Positions 20,566 through 27,968 are shown, counted from the first letter of the stretch. The stretch: DNA of 37,653 nt from Hyphomicrobiales bacterium (GCA_900471605.1 UCEY01000042.1:1-37653); one strand, 5' to 3'. Numbers and translations are program-made. Notes: generated from the letters alone by a model not told the origin.

Positions 20566-20614
20566 CTGCCTCGCTTGCCCTGCCCCGCGAGCCAAGCGCC
20601 TCCCCCAACAACCC

Positions 20615-21472
20615 TCACGCCAAATTCTGCGGCGCGATCTGCGCCACGATCAGGCTCGACAGCGCCTCCGTCAGCGCGGCGTCGGCGCCGCGCCGCGGAA
20701 CCAGCACGAATTCCACGTCTTCGAGCACCGGCAGCCGATCCCCAGGGACTTCCTTCAGCCCCGAAGGCGCCATGCTGCGCGGCTGGACGAGTACGCCCAT
20801 GCCGGCCCGCGCTGCCGCCGTCAGCGCGCTCAGGCTGCGGCAGGTGCAGACGATCCGCCATGCCATCTTTTCCCGGTCGAGCGCCTCCTGCGCCACCCGC
20901 CTGGTGATGCTCGGTGGCGGAAAGGCGATCAGCGGCAGGGCATCGCCGCGCGTCAGCACCAGATCGGGATCACGTGCCAGCCACACCAGCGGTTCGCGGT
21001 AAAGCAGCCGGCCATGCGTCTCCCCGATATGCCGCTTGGCGAGCACCAGGTCGAGATCGCCGATATCCTGCATCTGGTAGAGCACCGCAGAGAGCGCCAC
21101 CGTCAGCTCCAGATCCACCAGAGGATATAGCCGGATGAAATCTTCGAGGATCGAAGTCAGCCGGCTCGCCACCACGTCCTCCGAAACGCCGAGCCGCAGC
21201 CGCCCGCGCAACCGGCTTTCGCCGAAAAGCGAGGCCACCTTGCCGTTCATGTCCAGCATCCCCCGCGCGTAACCGAGCAGCGCCTCGCCCTCTGCCGTCA
21301 GCTTCACCTGATGCGTATCGCGAAATACCAGCTGCCGTCCGAGCGACTTTTCCAGCCGCTGGATATGCTGGGTCACGGTGGACTGGCCGATGCGCAGACG
21401 CGCCGCCGCTTCGGTAAAACTGCCGGTCTGCTGCAGCATGACGAAACTGTTCAAATGATGAAGGTTCAGCAT
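20615..21472 (-). CDS. LysR-family transcriptional regulator
   Basis: A 285-residue LTTR. The N-terminal winged HTH spans about residues 3-62 (LHHLNSFVMLQQTGSFTEAA, RIGQSTVTQHIQRLEKSLGR, RDTHQVKLTAEGEALLGYAR). The C-terminal periplasmic-binding-like effector domain starts around 90 (RLRLGVSEDV). It is divergent from the SBF-family transporter gene with 89 bp between the starts. By the usual LTTR logic it probably controls that gene and itself. TATC-N9-GATA at 21476-21492, directly before its own start, is a candidate binding site. The effector is unknown. Confidence 0.9.
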   Translation of the reverse strand: MLNLHHLNSFVMLQQTGSFTEAAARLRIGQSTVTQHIQRLEKSLGRQLVFRDTHQVKLTAEGEALLGYARGMLDMNGKVASLFGESRLRGRLRLGVSEDVVASRLTSILEDFIRLYPLVDLELTVALSAVLYQMQDIGDLDLVLAKRHIGETHGRLLYREPLVWLARDPDLVLTRGDALPLIAFPPPSITRRVAQEALDREKMAWRIVCTCRSLSALTAAARAGMGVLVQPRSMAPSGLKEVPGDRLPVLEDVEFVLVPRRGADAALTEALSSLIVAQIAPQNLA

Positions 21473-21475
21473 GGC

Positions 21476-21492
21476 TATCCGATATCGTGATA
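21476..21492. promoter_or_regulatory. Candidate LysR-type site in the LysR/transporter intergenic
   Basis: TATC at 21476-21479 and GATA at 21489-21492 form a short dyad (TATC-N9-GATA) containing the inner palindrome GATATC. It lies four bases from the LysR start codon, where autorepression would be expected, and about 70 bp from the transporter start. Short dyads occur by chance, so this is only suggestive. Confidence 0.3.
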
Positions 21493-21561
21493 ACTGTTAG
21501 TGTTTGCATCCTGCTTCATGATAAGGGAGAGGTAAATCCTCAAATTCGAGGAACCTGCCCC

Positions 21562-22563
21562 ATGAGCCGTTTTCTGCCGGACCGTTTTACGGTCCTTCTC
21601 GTCTGCACCGTCATCCTCGCCTCGGTCCTGCCGATCCACGGCGTCTATGCCGACTGGTTCAACATCGCGACCGACATCGCCATCGGCCTGTTGTTCTTCC
21701 TGCACGGCGCGCGCCTGTCGCGCGATGTCGTGGTGGCGGGCATCCTGCACTGGCGCCTGCACCTGACGATCCTGCTGACGACGTTTGCGATTTTCCCGAT
21801 CCTCGGACTGATGATCGGCTTCATTCCGTCGGATATTCTTGCCCCGCCGCTCTATGCCGGCATCCTCTTCCTCTGCGTGCTGCCCTCGACGGTGCAGTCC
21901 TCGATCGCCTTCACCTCGATGGCGGGCGGCAACGTGCCGGCGGCGATCTGCGCGGCCTCCGGTTCCAACATCTTCGGCATGTTCCTGACGCCGCTGCTCG
22001 CCGGCCTCCTGCTGTCGACCACCGGCGATGCAGGCTTTTCCTGGGATGCGCTCGAAAGCATCCTGCTGCAGCTTCTCGCCCCCTTCGTCGTCGGCCAGAT
22101 CCTGCAGCCCTGGATCGGCAACTGGATCCGCTCGAAGAAGAAGATCCTCGCTCCCGTCGACCGCGGCTCGATCCTGATGGTCGTCTACCTCGCCTTTTCG
22201 GAGGCGGTGATGGAAGGCCTGTGGCACACCTTCTCGGCGCTCGATATCGGCGTCGTCATCCTTGTCGACATGGCGCTTCTGGCGGTCGTGCTTCTCATCA
22301 CCATGTTCGGCAGCCGGGCGCTCGGCTTCAACAAGGAAGACGAGATCACCATTACCTTTGCCGGCTCGAAGAAGTCGCTGGCAAGCGGCGTGCCGATGGC
22401 CAACGCCATCTTCGCCGGCCAGTCCGCCTCGATCGGTGCCATCGTTCTGCCGCTGATGCTTTTCCACCAGATCCAGCTCATGGCCTGCGCCGTCATCGCG
22501 CAGAAATACGCCAACCGCCTGAAGGTGAAGAAGGATACGGTTGCGGCACCGGCTGCCGCCTGA
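21562..22563 (+). CDS. SBF/bile-acid:sodium symporter-family transporter (YfeH-like)
   Basis: A 333-residue, very hydrophobic inner-membrane protein with about ten helices. Landmarks are IAIGLLFFLHGARLS near residue 45, a GILFLCVLPSTVQSSIAFTSMA segment around 100-120 with the family's polar crossing motif, and KKSLASGVPMANAIFAG near 275. It matches the SBF-like/YfeH group of the bile-acid:sodium symporter superfamily; the substrate is unknown. The frame begins further upstream, but ATG 21562 (MSRFLPDRF) gives the normal family N-terminus. Divergent from a LysR gene, its likely regulator. A strong terminator follows at 22602. Confidence 0.88.
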   Translation: MSRFLPDRFTVLLVCTVILASVLPIHGVYADWFNIATDIAIGLLFFLHGARLSRDVVVAGILHWRLHLTILLTTFAIFPILGLMIGFIPSDILAPPLYAGILFLCVLPSTVQSSIAFTSMAGGNVPAAICAASGSNIFGMFLTPLLAGLLLSTTGDAGFSWDALESILLQLLAPFVVGQILQPWIGNWIRSKKKILAPVDRGSILMVVYLAFSEAVMEGLWHTFSALDIGVVILVDMALLAVVLLITMFGSRALGFNKEDEITITFAGSKKSLASGVPMANAIFAGQSASIGAIVLPLMLFHQIQLMACAVIAQKYANRLKVKKDTVAAPAAA

Positions 22564-22601
22564 GGGCCTGGCATTGCTCACCTTTTCCTGACACGAGATT
22601 G

Positions 22602-22637
22602 AAACCCAGGCGCTTTCCAAAGCGCTTGGGTTTTACT
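22602..22637 (+). terminator. Rho-independent terminator after the SBF transporter
   Basis: AAACCCAGGCGCTT (22602-22615) pairs with AGCGCTTGGGTTT (22621-22633) through one G-T wobble, about 14 bp of stem with a tiny loop, and continues into TTTTACT. It sits 39 bp after the transporter stop and 15 bp before the DUF4160 start, so the promoter of the next gene must overlap it or read-through must occur. Confidence 0.8.
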
Positions 22638-22647
22638 ATATTGGGTC

Positions 22648-22896
22648 ATGCCGACCATTCTACGTTTCGCTGGCCTGCGCGTCGTAATCTATCCGAACGA
22701 TCACCGCCCCGCGCATGTCCACGTCAAGGGAGCCGGCGGAGAAGCGGTCTTCATCCTGAATTGTCCCGGCGGACCACTGGAGTTGCGGGAGAGCTACGGT
22801 TTCAAGCTCACGGAACTCCGCCACATCGAGGAAACAGTCGCAGAAGAAATAGCCGCTCTTTGTGCGGCATGGAGTGCCCATCATGGCGATTTCTGA
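22648..22896 (+). CDS. DUF4160 protein, first gene of a DUF4160/DUF2442 pair
   Basis: An 82-residue cytoplasmic protein. It shows the DUF4160 pattern: a start like MPTILRFAGLRVVIYPND, then HRPAHVHVKG with a conserved His pair, a short strand (AVFILN) and a C-terminal helical part (KLTELRHIEETVAEE). Genes of this family very often precede a DUF2442 gene, and the pair is commonly listed as a putative toxin-antitoxin-like module; biochemical evidence is sparse. Its 3' end overlaps the DUF2442 gene by 14 bp. It begins only 15 bp after a terminator, so its promoter is unclear. Confidence 0.82.
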   Translation: MPTILRFAGLRVVIYPNDHRPAHVHVKGAGGEAVFILNCPGGPLELRESYGFKLTELRHIEETVAEEIAALCAAWSAHHGDF

Positions 22897-23296
22897 ACAG
22901 GAACTGAGAGCAGCCGAGGAACGCATGCAGGCTCAGCGCGAAGCGGGTTATGCCGTCTCTGCCCGCTACGATCGACGCTCGTCCCGCATCGTCATCGGTC
23001 TCAACACCGATGTACAGGTGGCAATCCCGGCAAGTAAGATCGAAGGGCTTTCCGAAGCTTCGGAGGAAGAGCTTTCTGAGATCGAGATCAGCGCTACGGG
23101 CCTGGGTCTTCACTGGCCGAAACTCGACGCCGACGTGTACGTCCCCGGCCTCCTGCAAGGCATTTTCGGATCGAAACGCTGGATGGCCTCTCAACTGGGT
23201 GCCGCCGGAGGCAAGGTCCGCTCGGCGACCAAAACGGCGGCGGCCCGAGAAAATGGCCGCAAGGGCGGACGCCCGCGAAAAATCGCCGCGAATTAA
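22883..23296 (+). CDS. DUF2442 protein with basic, AT-hook-like tail
   Basis: A 137-residue protein overlapping the DUF4160 gene by 14 bp. An N-terminal helix (ISEQELRAAEERMQAQREAG) precedes the DUF2442 core: RIVIGLNTDVQVAIPASKIEGL, then LSEIEISATGLGLHWPKLDADVYVPGLL-type strands. The C-terminal ~35 residues are Ala/Lys/Arg-rich and end in ENGRKGGRPRKIAAN, whose GRP core flanked by basic residues resembles an AT-hook. This suggests DNA binding and possibly autoregulation as the antidote-like partner; that is inference. The frame continues upstream to 22862, but the ATG at 22883 fits the domain start. Confidence 0.8.
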   Translation: MAISEQELRAAEERMQAQREAGYAVSARYDRRSSRIVIGLNTDVQVAIPASKIEGLSEASEEELSEIEISATGLGLHWPKLDADVYVPGLLQGIFGSKRWMASQLGAAGGKVRSATKTAAARENGRKGGRPRKIAAN

Positions 23297-23308
23297 CCCC
23301 CAGAACGA

Positions 23309-23339
23309 AAAACGGCCCTTCCCCCAAGAGGAAGGGCCG
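23309..23339 (-). terminator. Rho-independent terminator after hsp20
   Basis: CGGCCCTTCC at 23313-23322 and GGAAGGGCCG at 23330-23339 form a perfect 10-bp stem with a 7-nt loop. On the minus strand the stem is followed by TTTTTCGTT. It ends the Hsp20 transcript 44 bp after its stop and may also block transcription from the DUF2442 side. Confidence 0.85.
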
Positions 23340-23382
23340 CATTGGGCGTGCTCAGTATATCGGCCGGCAACCCGGCAGCGGG

Positions 23383-23865
23383 TCAGTTGACCTGCTGCGG
23401 GGTGACCTGAGCCTCGATCGTCTTCGGAGCGACTGCGTCTGCGGCAATCGCGATGCGACGGGGCTTCATGGCTTCCGGAATGTTCCGGAGGAGGTCGATA
23501 TGGAGCAGGCCGTTCTTCAGCGAAGCGGACTGCACTTCGACATGATCGGCGAGCTGGAAGCGGCGCTCGAAGGCGCGCTTGGCGATGCCGCGATAGAGGT
23601 ATTCGCTCTGGTCGGCAGCGGCTTCGTCTTCGCTCTTTTCACCCTTCACCGTCAGCACGTTCGCATGGGCTTCGAGGCTCAGTTCCTTTTCGTCGAAACC
23701 GGCAACGGCCATGGTGATGCGATAGGTGTTATCGCCGGTCCGCTCGATATTGTAGGGCGGATAGCTCGGGGTCTGGTCGGCCGGGCCACGGCTGTCGAGC
23801 AGGTTGAAAAGGCGGTCGAAACCGACGGTGGAGCGGTAAAGGGGAGAGAAATCGACGTGACGCAT
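23383..23865 (-). CDS. Hsp20 small heat-shock protein (IbpA-like)
   Basis: ATP-independent holdase that binds unfolding proteins during heat stress. It has 160 residues. The N-terminal arm MRHVDFSPLYRSTVGFDRLF is followed by an alpha-crystallin domain starting around PPYNIERTGDNTYRITMAVAGF and including LTVKGEKSEDE, YLYRGIAKRAFERRFQL (class-A rhizobial sHsp pattern) and LKNGLLHIDL, then a short tail. The start at 23865 has a strong AGGAGG six bases upstream; a longer frame to 23913 lacks one. An RpoH-type promoter and a ROSE-like leader lie upstream, so control is expected at both transcription and translation. Confidence 0.94.
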   Translation of the reverse strand: MRHVDFSPLYRSTVGFDRLFNLLDSRGPADQTPSYPPYNIERTGDNTYRITMAVAGFDEKELSLEAHANVLTVKGEKSEDEAAADQSEYLYRGIAKRAFERRFQLADHVEVQSASLKNGLLHIDLLRNIPEAMKPRRIAIAADAVAPKTIEAQVTPQQVN

Positions 23866-23870
23866 GGTGT

Positions 23871-23963
23871 CCTCCTTGGGAAGCGACGTTGCGGTTAAAC
23901 TATGCTCCCGCATCCCGTAATGGCGATGTCGGTTGCGTTCAGCAGGCCCTTTGTGGCGCCCGC
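23871..23963 (-). promoter_or_regulatory. ROSE-like RNA thermometer in the hsp20 leader
   Basis: Rhizobial small heat-shock mRNAs often carry a ROSE element in which a U(U/C)GCU sequence masks the Shine-Dalgarno. Here, on the minus strand, TCGCT (23882-23886) is followed by a 5-nt loop TCCCA and AGGAG (23872-23876), then six bases to the ATG. The pairing leaves the G-G and C-A mismatches that make ROSE hairpins heat-labile. The predicted ~95-nt leader fits the normal ROSE length. The upstream hairpins were not resolved in detail. Confidence 0.7.
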
Positions 23964-23970
23964 AGAGTTC

Positions 23971-23999
23971 AGATGGTGATTGGTTTTCGCGGCTTCAAG
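23971..23999 (-). promoter_or_regulatory. RpoH (sigma-32) type promoter for hsp20
   Basis: Read on the minus strand, CTTGAA (23994-23999) and CCATCT (23971-23976) are 17 bases apart, matching the heat-shock consensus CTTGAA ... CCCATNT with alphaproteobacterial spacing. Transcription would begin near 23963, about 98 nt before the hsp20 start. Confidence 0.72.
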
Positions 24000-24083
24000 A
24001 CCCCGGTTCGCGACGCGGTTTTACGCGTGAACCTGACATGAACAGCCCGTTTCGGGCCGGTTCAGGATCGTTTTGATAGAACA

Positions 24084-24199
24084 GACCGTGGAAGGCAGAC
24101 TGTCTCTCGCGACCGAAGCTCCATTCGTCCCTTCGCTTCGGTCATCAATTGCCGGAATCGCTTTGGGTATCCCTAGACCCGCGATTCCGGCTTCTTTTT
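24084..24199 (+). ncRNA. Candidate orphan small RNA ending in a Rho-independent terminator
   Basis: The gene-free stretch between the hsp20 promoter and the YCII gene holds stacked hairpins on one strand. GACCGAAGC (24111-24119) pairs with GCTTCGGTC (24135-24143), 9 bp. CCGGAATCGC (24152-24161) pairs with GCGATTCCGG (24181-24190), 10 bp, with an inner GGGT/ACCC stem in the loop, followed by TTCTTTTT. A further hairpin (GAACAGCCCG with CGGGCCGGTTC, 24040-24064) lies upstream. There is no upstream plus-strand gene to terminate: hsp20 points away and YCII converges. The 5' end is a guess; no strong promoter was found. Confidence 0.5.
24152..24199 (+). terminator. Rho-independent terminator of the candidate sRNA
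   Basis: A 10-bp perfect outer stem with an inner 4-bp stem, followed by CTTCTTTTT on the plus strand only; on the minus strand no T-tract follows. Directional, so it must end a rightward transcript although no rightward protein gene precedes it. Confidence 0.75.
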
Positions 24200-24224
24200 C
24201 CCGCCCTCTCACAAAAGAGAACCT

Positions 24225-24608
24225 TCAGCCCTCGTCGCGCGTCTCCAGCGAAGCACCCGGCAGGTAGAGCAGGATCGGCCTGATCTCGTAGATAGCCGTC
24301 GGATTGGCGCGGCGAAGCTCCCGCGCCGCCGCAATAGCTCCGTCGATGGTCGGAAAATCCACCACGTAGAAGCCAAGCAGTTGTTCCTTGGTCTCGGCAA
24401 ACGGACCGTCGATCACCATGCCCTCGCCCTTGCCACGCAGGGTCACGGCGCCCTCCGTCGGGCCGAGCCGTGCGGCTGGCCCCAAGGCCTTCTGCGCAAC
24501 CAGGCGGTCGTTGATCTGCAGCAGATCGACCATCAGGGCCTCGTCCTCCTCCTGCGTCCAGGATTCGACCACCCCCTCCTGGTGATAGGCAAGGATTGCG
24601 TAGTACAT
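24225..24608 (-). CDS. YCII-related (DGPF) domain protein
   Basis: A 127-residue dimeric ferredoxin-like protein of the YciI/DGPF family. It starts MYYAILAYHQEG, has a helical middle (EEDEALMVDLLQINDRLV) and the family signature VIDGPFAETKEQLLGFYVVD near residues 65-84, which contains the DGPF motif, then YEIRPIL near the end. Related proteins are often encoded with ECF sigma factors, but none is present here. The role is unknown. GGGAG lies eight bases before ATG 24608; the frame is open to 24689 but the extra 27 residues are Arg-rich and not family-like. Confidence 0.87.
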   Translation of the reverse strand: MYYAILAYHQEGVVESWTQEEDEALMVDLLQINDRLVAQKALGPAARLGPTEGAVTLRGKGEGMVIDGPFAETKEQLLGFYVVDFPTIDGAIAAARELRRANPTAIYEIRPILLYLPGASLETRDEG

Positions 24609-24843
24609 CGGTTTCTCTCCCACATGATCCATCGGCTGGCGCCGATCCGGCCTCCTCACGCACGCTTCCTTGCCCAGGCGGACCGACAAACATCCTCAAA
24701 TCTGTAAATGCGGTTGAATACACATGTTTGACCGCCAGGGTGCAAGCCTCCGATTTCTCCGAAATCGCCCCGGCGCCTCATTGAATGCCACTCACCGCGC
24801 TTTTCCCTTGACGTCCCGCCGCCTCTGCCTGACGCTGACCGGC

Positions 24844-25833
24844 ATGAGCGAAGCGGCAGATTCCATCGACGACATTCTCCACCCGACGCCCGGCAATCCG
24901 GCCCCGGCCAACCACACGGCCGGCTATTTCACCGGCCATCGCGGCACCAGATTGCGCTACGGCCTGTTTCGCTCCGAGATATCGCCGGCGATCGGCACGA
25001 TCGTGCTCATGCAGGGCCGCAACGAGTCCATCGAGAAATATTTCGAGACGATCCGCGACCTGAACGCCATGGGCCTCTGGGTCGCGACCTTCGACCTGCG
25101 CGGCCAGGGCGGCTCGCAGCGGCTGACGAAAAATCCGCGCAAGGGCCATGTCCGGCGCTTTTTCGACTATGAGCGGGATCTCGAAATCTTCCTCGAGCAC
25201 ATCGTGCTGCCGGACGCCCGCCTGCCCTTTTTCCTGGTCGCCCACTCGACCGGCGCGCTGATCGCGCTGTCGGCGGCCCCGCGCCTGTCCAACCGCATCA
25301 ACCGGATGGCGCTCGCCGCCCCCTATGTCGCGCTGTCCGGCCAGGGCCTGCCGGAAGGGCTGATCCGCTCGCTCGCCGGCCTGGCAAGTTGGACCGGCTT
25401 CGGCCGGCTCTCGATGGGCGCCAACCGCAGCAACCGCCCGTTCGAAGGCAATCCGCTGACCGCGGATCCGAAACGTTACGCCCGCAACATGGAGATCGGA
25501 GCCGCCCATCCGGAGCTCGCGATCGGCCCGCCGACGGCCCGCTGGCTGCACGAGACCTTCAAGGCCGCGCGCCGCGTGTCCTCCCAGTCGCATCTGACGA
25601 AAATCACCATCCCGACCCTGATCCTCGCGCCCGTCCTCGACGCCATCGTCCCCTATGCGGCGCAGGAGGAACTGTCGCGCAATTTCCGCGCCGGCCAGCT
25701 CATCACCATCAACGGCGCGCGCCACGAGCTTTTCCACGACAGGGATATCTACCGCGCCCAGGCGCTTGCGGCGATCGAGGCCTTCATGCCCGGCCAGGAC
25801 GGCGGCTTCGGGCTTTCCGAAACCGCGGCTTGA
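24844..25833 (+). CDS. Alpha/beta hydrolase, lysophospholipase (PldB)-like
   Basis: About 329 residues from ATG 24844. The alpha/beta-hydrolase order is present: ATFDLRGQGGSQR (about 81-93) follows strand 4, the nucleophile elbow VAHSTGAL puts Ser at 135 (with A for the usual G before His), the acid is probably the Asp in APVLDAIVP, and the final His is in NGARHELFHD. It belongs to the Hydrolase_4/PldB-like group acting on lysophospholipids or monoacylglycerols; the substrate is unproven. No signal peptide is seen from this start. The frame opens at 24724, but the first 40 residues look non-coding and no good ribosome site decides between them. Converges with hisN, 19 bp apart. Confidence 0.82.
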   Translation: MSEAADSIDDILHPTPGNPAPANHTAGYFTGHRGTRLRYGLFRSEISPAIGTIVLMQGRNESIEKYFETIRDLNAMGLWVATFDLRGQGGSQRLTKNPRKGHVRRFFDYERDLEIFLEHIVLPDARLPFFLVAHSTGALIALSAAPRLSNRINRMALAAPYVALSGQGLPEGLIRSLAGLASWTGFGRLSMGANRSNRPFEGNPLTADPKRYARNMEIGAAHPELAIGPPTARWLHETFKAARRVSSQSHLTKITIPTLILAPVLDAIVPYAAQEELSRNFRAGQLITINGARHELFHDRDIYRAQALAAIEAFMPGQDGGFGLSETAA

Positions 25834-25852
25834 CGCCGGCCGAGCTTGCGAC

Positions 25853-26629
25853 CTATTGGCCGGACAGCAGCTTCATCGCCTGCGCATGAACGGCCTTGCT
25901 GCCGGCTGCCAGGATATTGCCGCCGTTTTCCGGGCGCCCGCCGTCCCAGGTGGTGATGATACCGCCCGCCTGCTCGATGATCGGGATCAGCGCGCCGACG
26001 TCGTAAGGTTTCAGGTTGTTCTCGACGACGATATCGATATGCCCCGAGGCGAGCAGCACATAGGCGTAGCAATCGCAGCCGTAGCGGAACAGCCGCACCT
26101 TTTCCTCGACGGAGCGGTATTTCGCCAGGTCCTCGCCGCCGAAGATATGCGGCGAAGTGGTGAACAGGGTGGCGTCGGCAAGGCTGCCGCAGTCGCGCAC
26201 CGAAATCTGCCGCTCGCCGTCCGGGCCGAAATACCAGGCGTTCCTGCCATCGGCGAAATACCGCTCGCCGATGAACGGCTGGTCCATCAGGCCCATCGCG
26301 GCGCGGCCGTTCGACTGGAAGCCGATCAGCGTCCCCCAGACCGGCAGGCCGGAAATGAAGGCACGCGTGCCATCAATGGGATCGATCACCCAGACATGTT
26401 CGCGGTCGAGGCCGACATTGCCGTGCTCCTCGCCGAGAATGCCGTGCTGCGGAAACGTCTCGGTGATCAGCGCCCGGATCGCGGTTTCGGCGGCGCGATC
26501 GCCTTCCGTCACCGGGTCGAACCCGCCCTGCTCCTTGTTGACGACGGAAAGTCCGGTCCGGAAGCGCGGCAGGGTCTCGGCCTTGGCGGCATCGGCAAGC
26601 GCATGGAAGAAATCGCGATCGGGAAGCAT
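25853..26629 (-). CDS. hisN: Histidinol-phosphatase, inositol-monophosphatase family
   Basis: A 258-residue Mg2+-dependent phosphatase of the IMPase fold. Metal-site motifs: GILGEEHG near residues 62-69, VIDPIDGTRAFI at 91-102 (D93, D96) and PYDVGALIPIIEQAGG with Asp 210. The insertion pattern (NKEQGGFDPVTEGDRAAE at the start) matches the alphaproteobacterial HisN type that removes phosphate from histidinol phosphate, the penultimate step of histidine synthesis; older annotations call such genes suhB-like. The frame extends far upstream, but MLPDRDFFHALADAA at 26629 is the natural start, though its ribosome site is weak. An MmgR/suhB-like sRNA lies divergently upstream. Confidence 0.88.
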   Translation of the reverse strand: MLPDRDFFHALADAAKAETLPRFRTGLSVVNKEQGGFDPVTEGDRAAETAIRALITETFPQHGILGEEHGNVGLDREHVWVIDPIDGTRAFISGLPVWGTLIGFQSNGRAAMGLMDQPFIGERYFADGRNAWYFGPDGERQISVRDCGSLADATLFTTSPHIFGGEDLAKYRSVEEKVRLFRYGCDCYAYVLLASGHIDIVVENNLKPYDVGALIPIIEQAGGIITTWDGGRPENGGNILAAGSKAVHAQAMKLLSGQ

Positions 26630-26795
26630 GGGAAAGGTCCGCTGATGGAGGGTGATCCTTTCTAGGATACTCGCCGAAACCTGAAAACCGGATTCGCACG
26701 CCCACGGCCAGAAAATCAAAAAACAACCTGCCGCCGCCAAAAAACTCATCAATCCGCCTAAAAATGGCGCATATTTAATCAGTTGAAAAAGTTGC

Positions 26796-26824
26796 TTGAC
26801 ATTTGTGCACCGCACTCGTAGCTT
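26796..26824 (+). promoter_or_regulatory. Sigma-70 type promoter of the MmgR-like sRNA
   Basis: TTGACA (26796-26801, perfect -35) and TAGCTT (26819-26824) are 17 bases apart. The predicted start near 26831 coincides with the base of the first sRNA hairpin, giving a 77-nt transcript up to the end of the T-tract. Confidence 0.75.
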
Positions 26825-26830
26825 TGATGC

Positions 26831-26907
26831 ACAGTCTTTGACTGTAAATACCCTCCTTGGGTGTTTCCTCCCTAGACTTAGCCGCGCCCACAAGCGCGGT
26901 TTTTTTT
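26831..26907 (+). ncRNA. mmgR: MmgR/suhB-family (alpha-r8) small RNA
   Basis: Seen: hairpin ACAGTC-TTT-GACTGT (26831-26845), a second hairpin ATACCC-TCCTT-GGGTGT (26848-26864), an unpaired UUUCCUCCCU core (26864-26873), then the terminator at 26882-26907. Known: this layout and core belong, as I recall, to the alphaproteobacterial suhB RNA family. In Sinorhizobium meliloti its member MmgR (about 77 nt) limits polyhydroxybutyrate granules and is linked to nitrogen source. The family name comes from being near an IMPase-family (suhB-like) gene, here hisN. Inferred: the CU-rich core should mask Shine-Dalgarno sequences of target mRNAs. The exact family assignment needs a covariance search. Confidence 0.8.
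26882..26907 (+). terminator. Terminator of the MmgR-like sRNA
   Basis: CCGCGC (26882-26887) and GCGCGG (26894-26899) with a 6-nt loop, followed by eight T residues. The long unbroken T-tract is typical of Hfq-dependent sRNA ends. Confidence 0.88.
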
Positions 26908-26977
26908 GCCCGCGATCGAGTCGACAGCCGGCCACAATGCCGGCGACAGACCAAACCTGTGGAAAACTTCGGAGGAG

Positions 26978-27865
26978 TTATTCGGCCGCGAGCGCGCTGT
27001 CGCCACCGGCAAAATCGGCGACGAAGTCGGCCATCTGCCGCATGAAGGTGGAAAGCGAGGCCGCGATCACCGGAAATTCCGGTCGCCTGTCGAGCGTCGC
27101 CTCATCCACGTAGAGCGCCCGGTTGATCTCGATCTGCAGCGCGTGCAGGCCGCGCACCGGCCGCCCGTAATGTTCGGTGATGAAGCCGCCGGCATAGGGC
27201 TTGTTGCGCACCGCCGAGAACCCCATGCCGTCGAGGAACTGCATCGCCGCCCGAGAGAGTTCGGCAGACGCGCTGGTGCCGTAGCGGTCGCCGATGATGA
27301 AGTCCGGCCGCACGTCCGAACCGGAGAGCCGGATATTGCCCGGCATCGAATGGCAGTCGATCAGGATGGCGAGCCCGAAACGGGCGTGGGTGCGGGCGAT
27401 CAGCTTGCGCAGGCAGGCGTGATAGGGCTTGTAGATCGTCTCGATACGCGACATCGCCTCGTCAACCGGCAAGCGGCGGCGATAGATTTCCATGTTTTCA
27501 GCAACGATGCGCGGGATCGTGCCGAGCCCGCCCGCAACCCGCATCGAGCCGATATTGACGAAAGGCGGCAAGGGCCCGTCGAACATGCGCGGATCGAGCT
27601 CGTAGGGTTCGCGGTTGACGTCGAGATAGGCACGCGGGAAATGGGCGCGAAGCAGCGGCGCACCGAGCTCCGGCGCATCGGCGAAAAGCTCGTCGACATA
27701 ATGGTCTGCGGAGCGGCGGATGGAGAGTGAATCGAGCCCGCTCTCGGCGAGAAATTCAGGCGGATAGAAGCTGCCGCTGTGAGGCGAATTGAAGACGAAG
27801 GGGATGGTCTGCGTGACGGGCTCCATCACTTCGAACTGTGCAAAATCACCTGCGTTGCAATCCAT
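26978..27865 (-). CDS. N-formylglutamate amidohydrolase
   Basis: Zn-dependent enzyme releasing formate and glutamate from N-formylglutamate (last step of one histidine-degradation route) or a related N-formyl amino acid. It has 295 residues with the FGase signatures FNSPHSGSFYP near the N-terminus, RRSADHYVDELFADAP, HFPRAYLDVNREPYELDP, the metal segment LIDCHSMPG and ALQIEINRALYVDE near the C-terminus. The start at 27865 has a weak site; M14 (27826, MEPVTQTIPF) is an alternative. No other hut gene is present, so a housekeeping deformylation role is possible. Divergent from cpdR. Confidence 0.9.
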   Translation of the reverse strand: MDCNAGDFAQFEVMEPVTQTIPFVFNSPHSGSFYPPEFLAESGLDSLSIRRSADHYVDELFADAPELGAPLLRAHFPRAYLDVNREPYELDPRMFDGPLPPFVNIGSMRVAGGLGTIPRIVAENMEIYRRRLPVDEAMSRIETIYKPYHACLRKLIARTHARFGLAILIDCHSMPGNIRLSGSDVRPDFIIGDRYGTSASAELSRAAMQFLDGMGFSAVRNKPYAGGFITEHYGRPVRGLHALQIEINRALYVDEATLDRRPEFPVIAASLSTFMRQMADFVADFAGGDSALAAE

Positions 27866-27968
27866 CCTGCCTTTACCATGTCACGAACTTGTTCAGGAAC
27901 TCATGTTGCCAGTTGCCCGACGCGAAGTCCATACTATCTATACCCTACCAAATCCTCTTCCACCCCCA

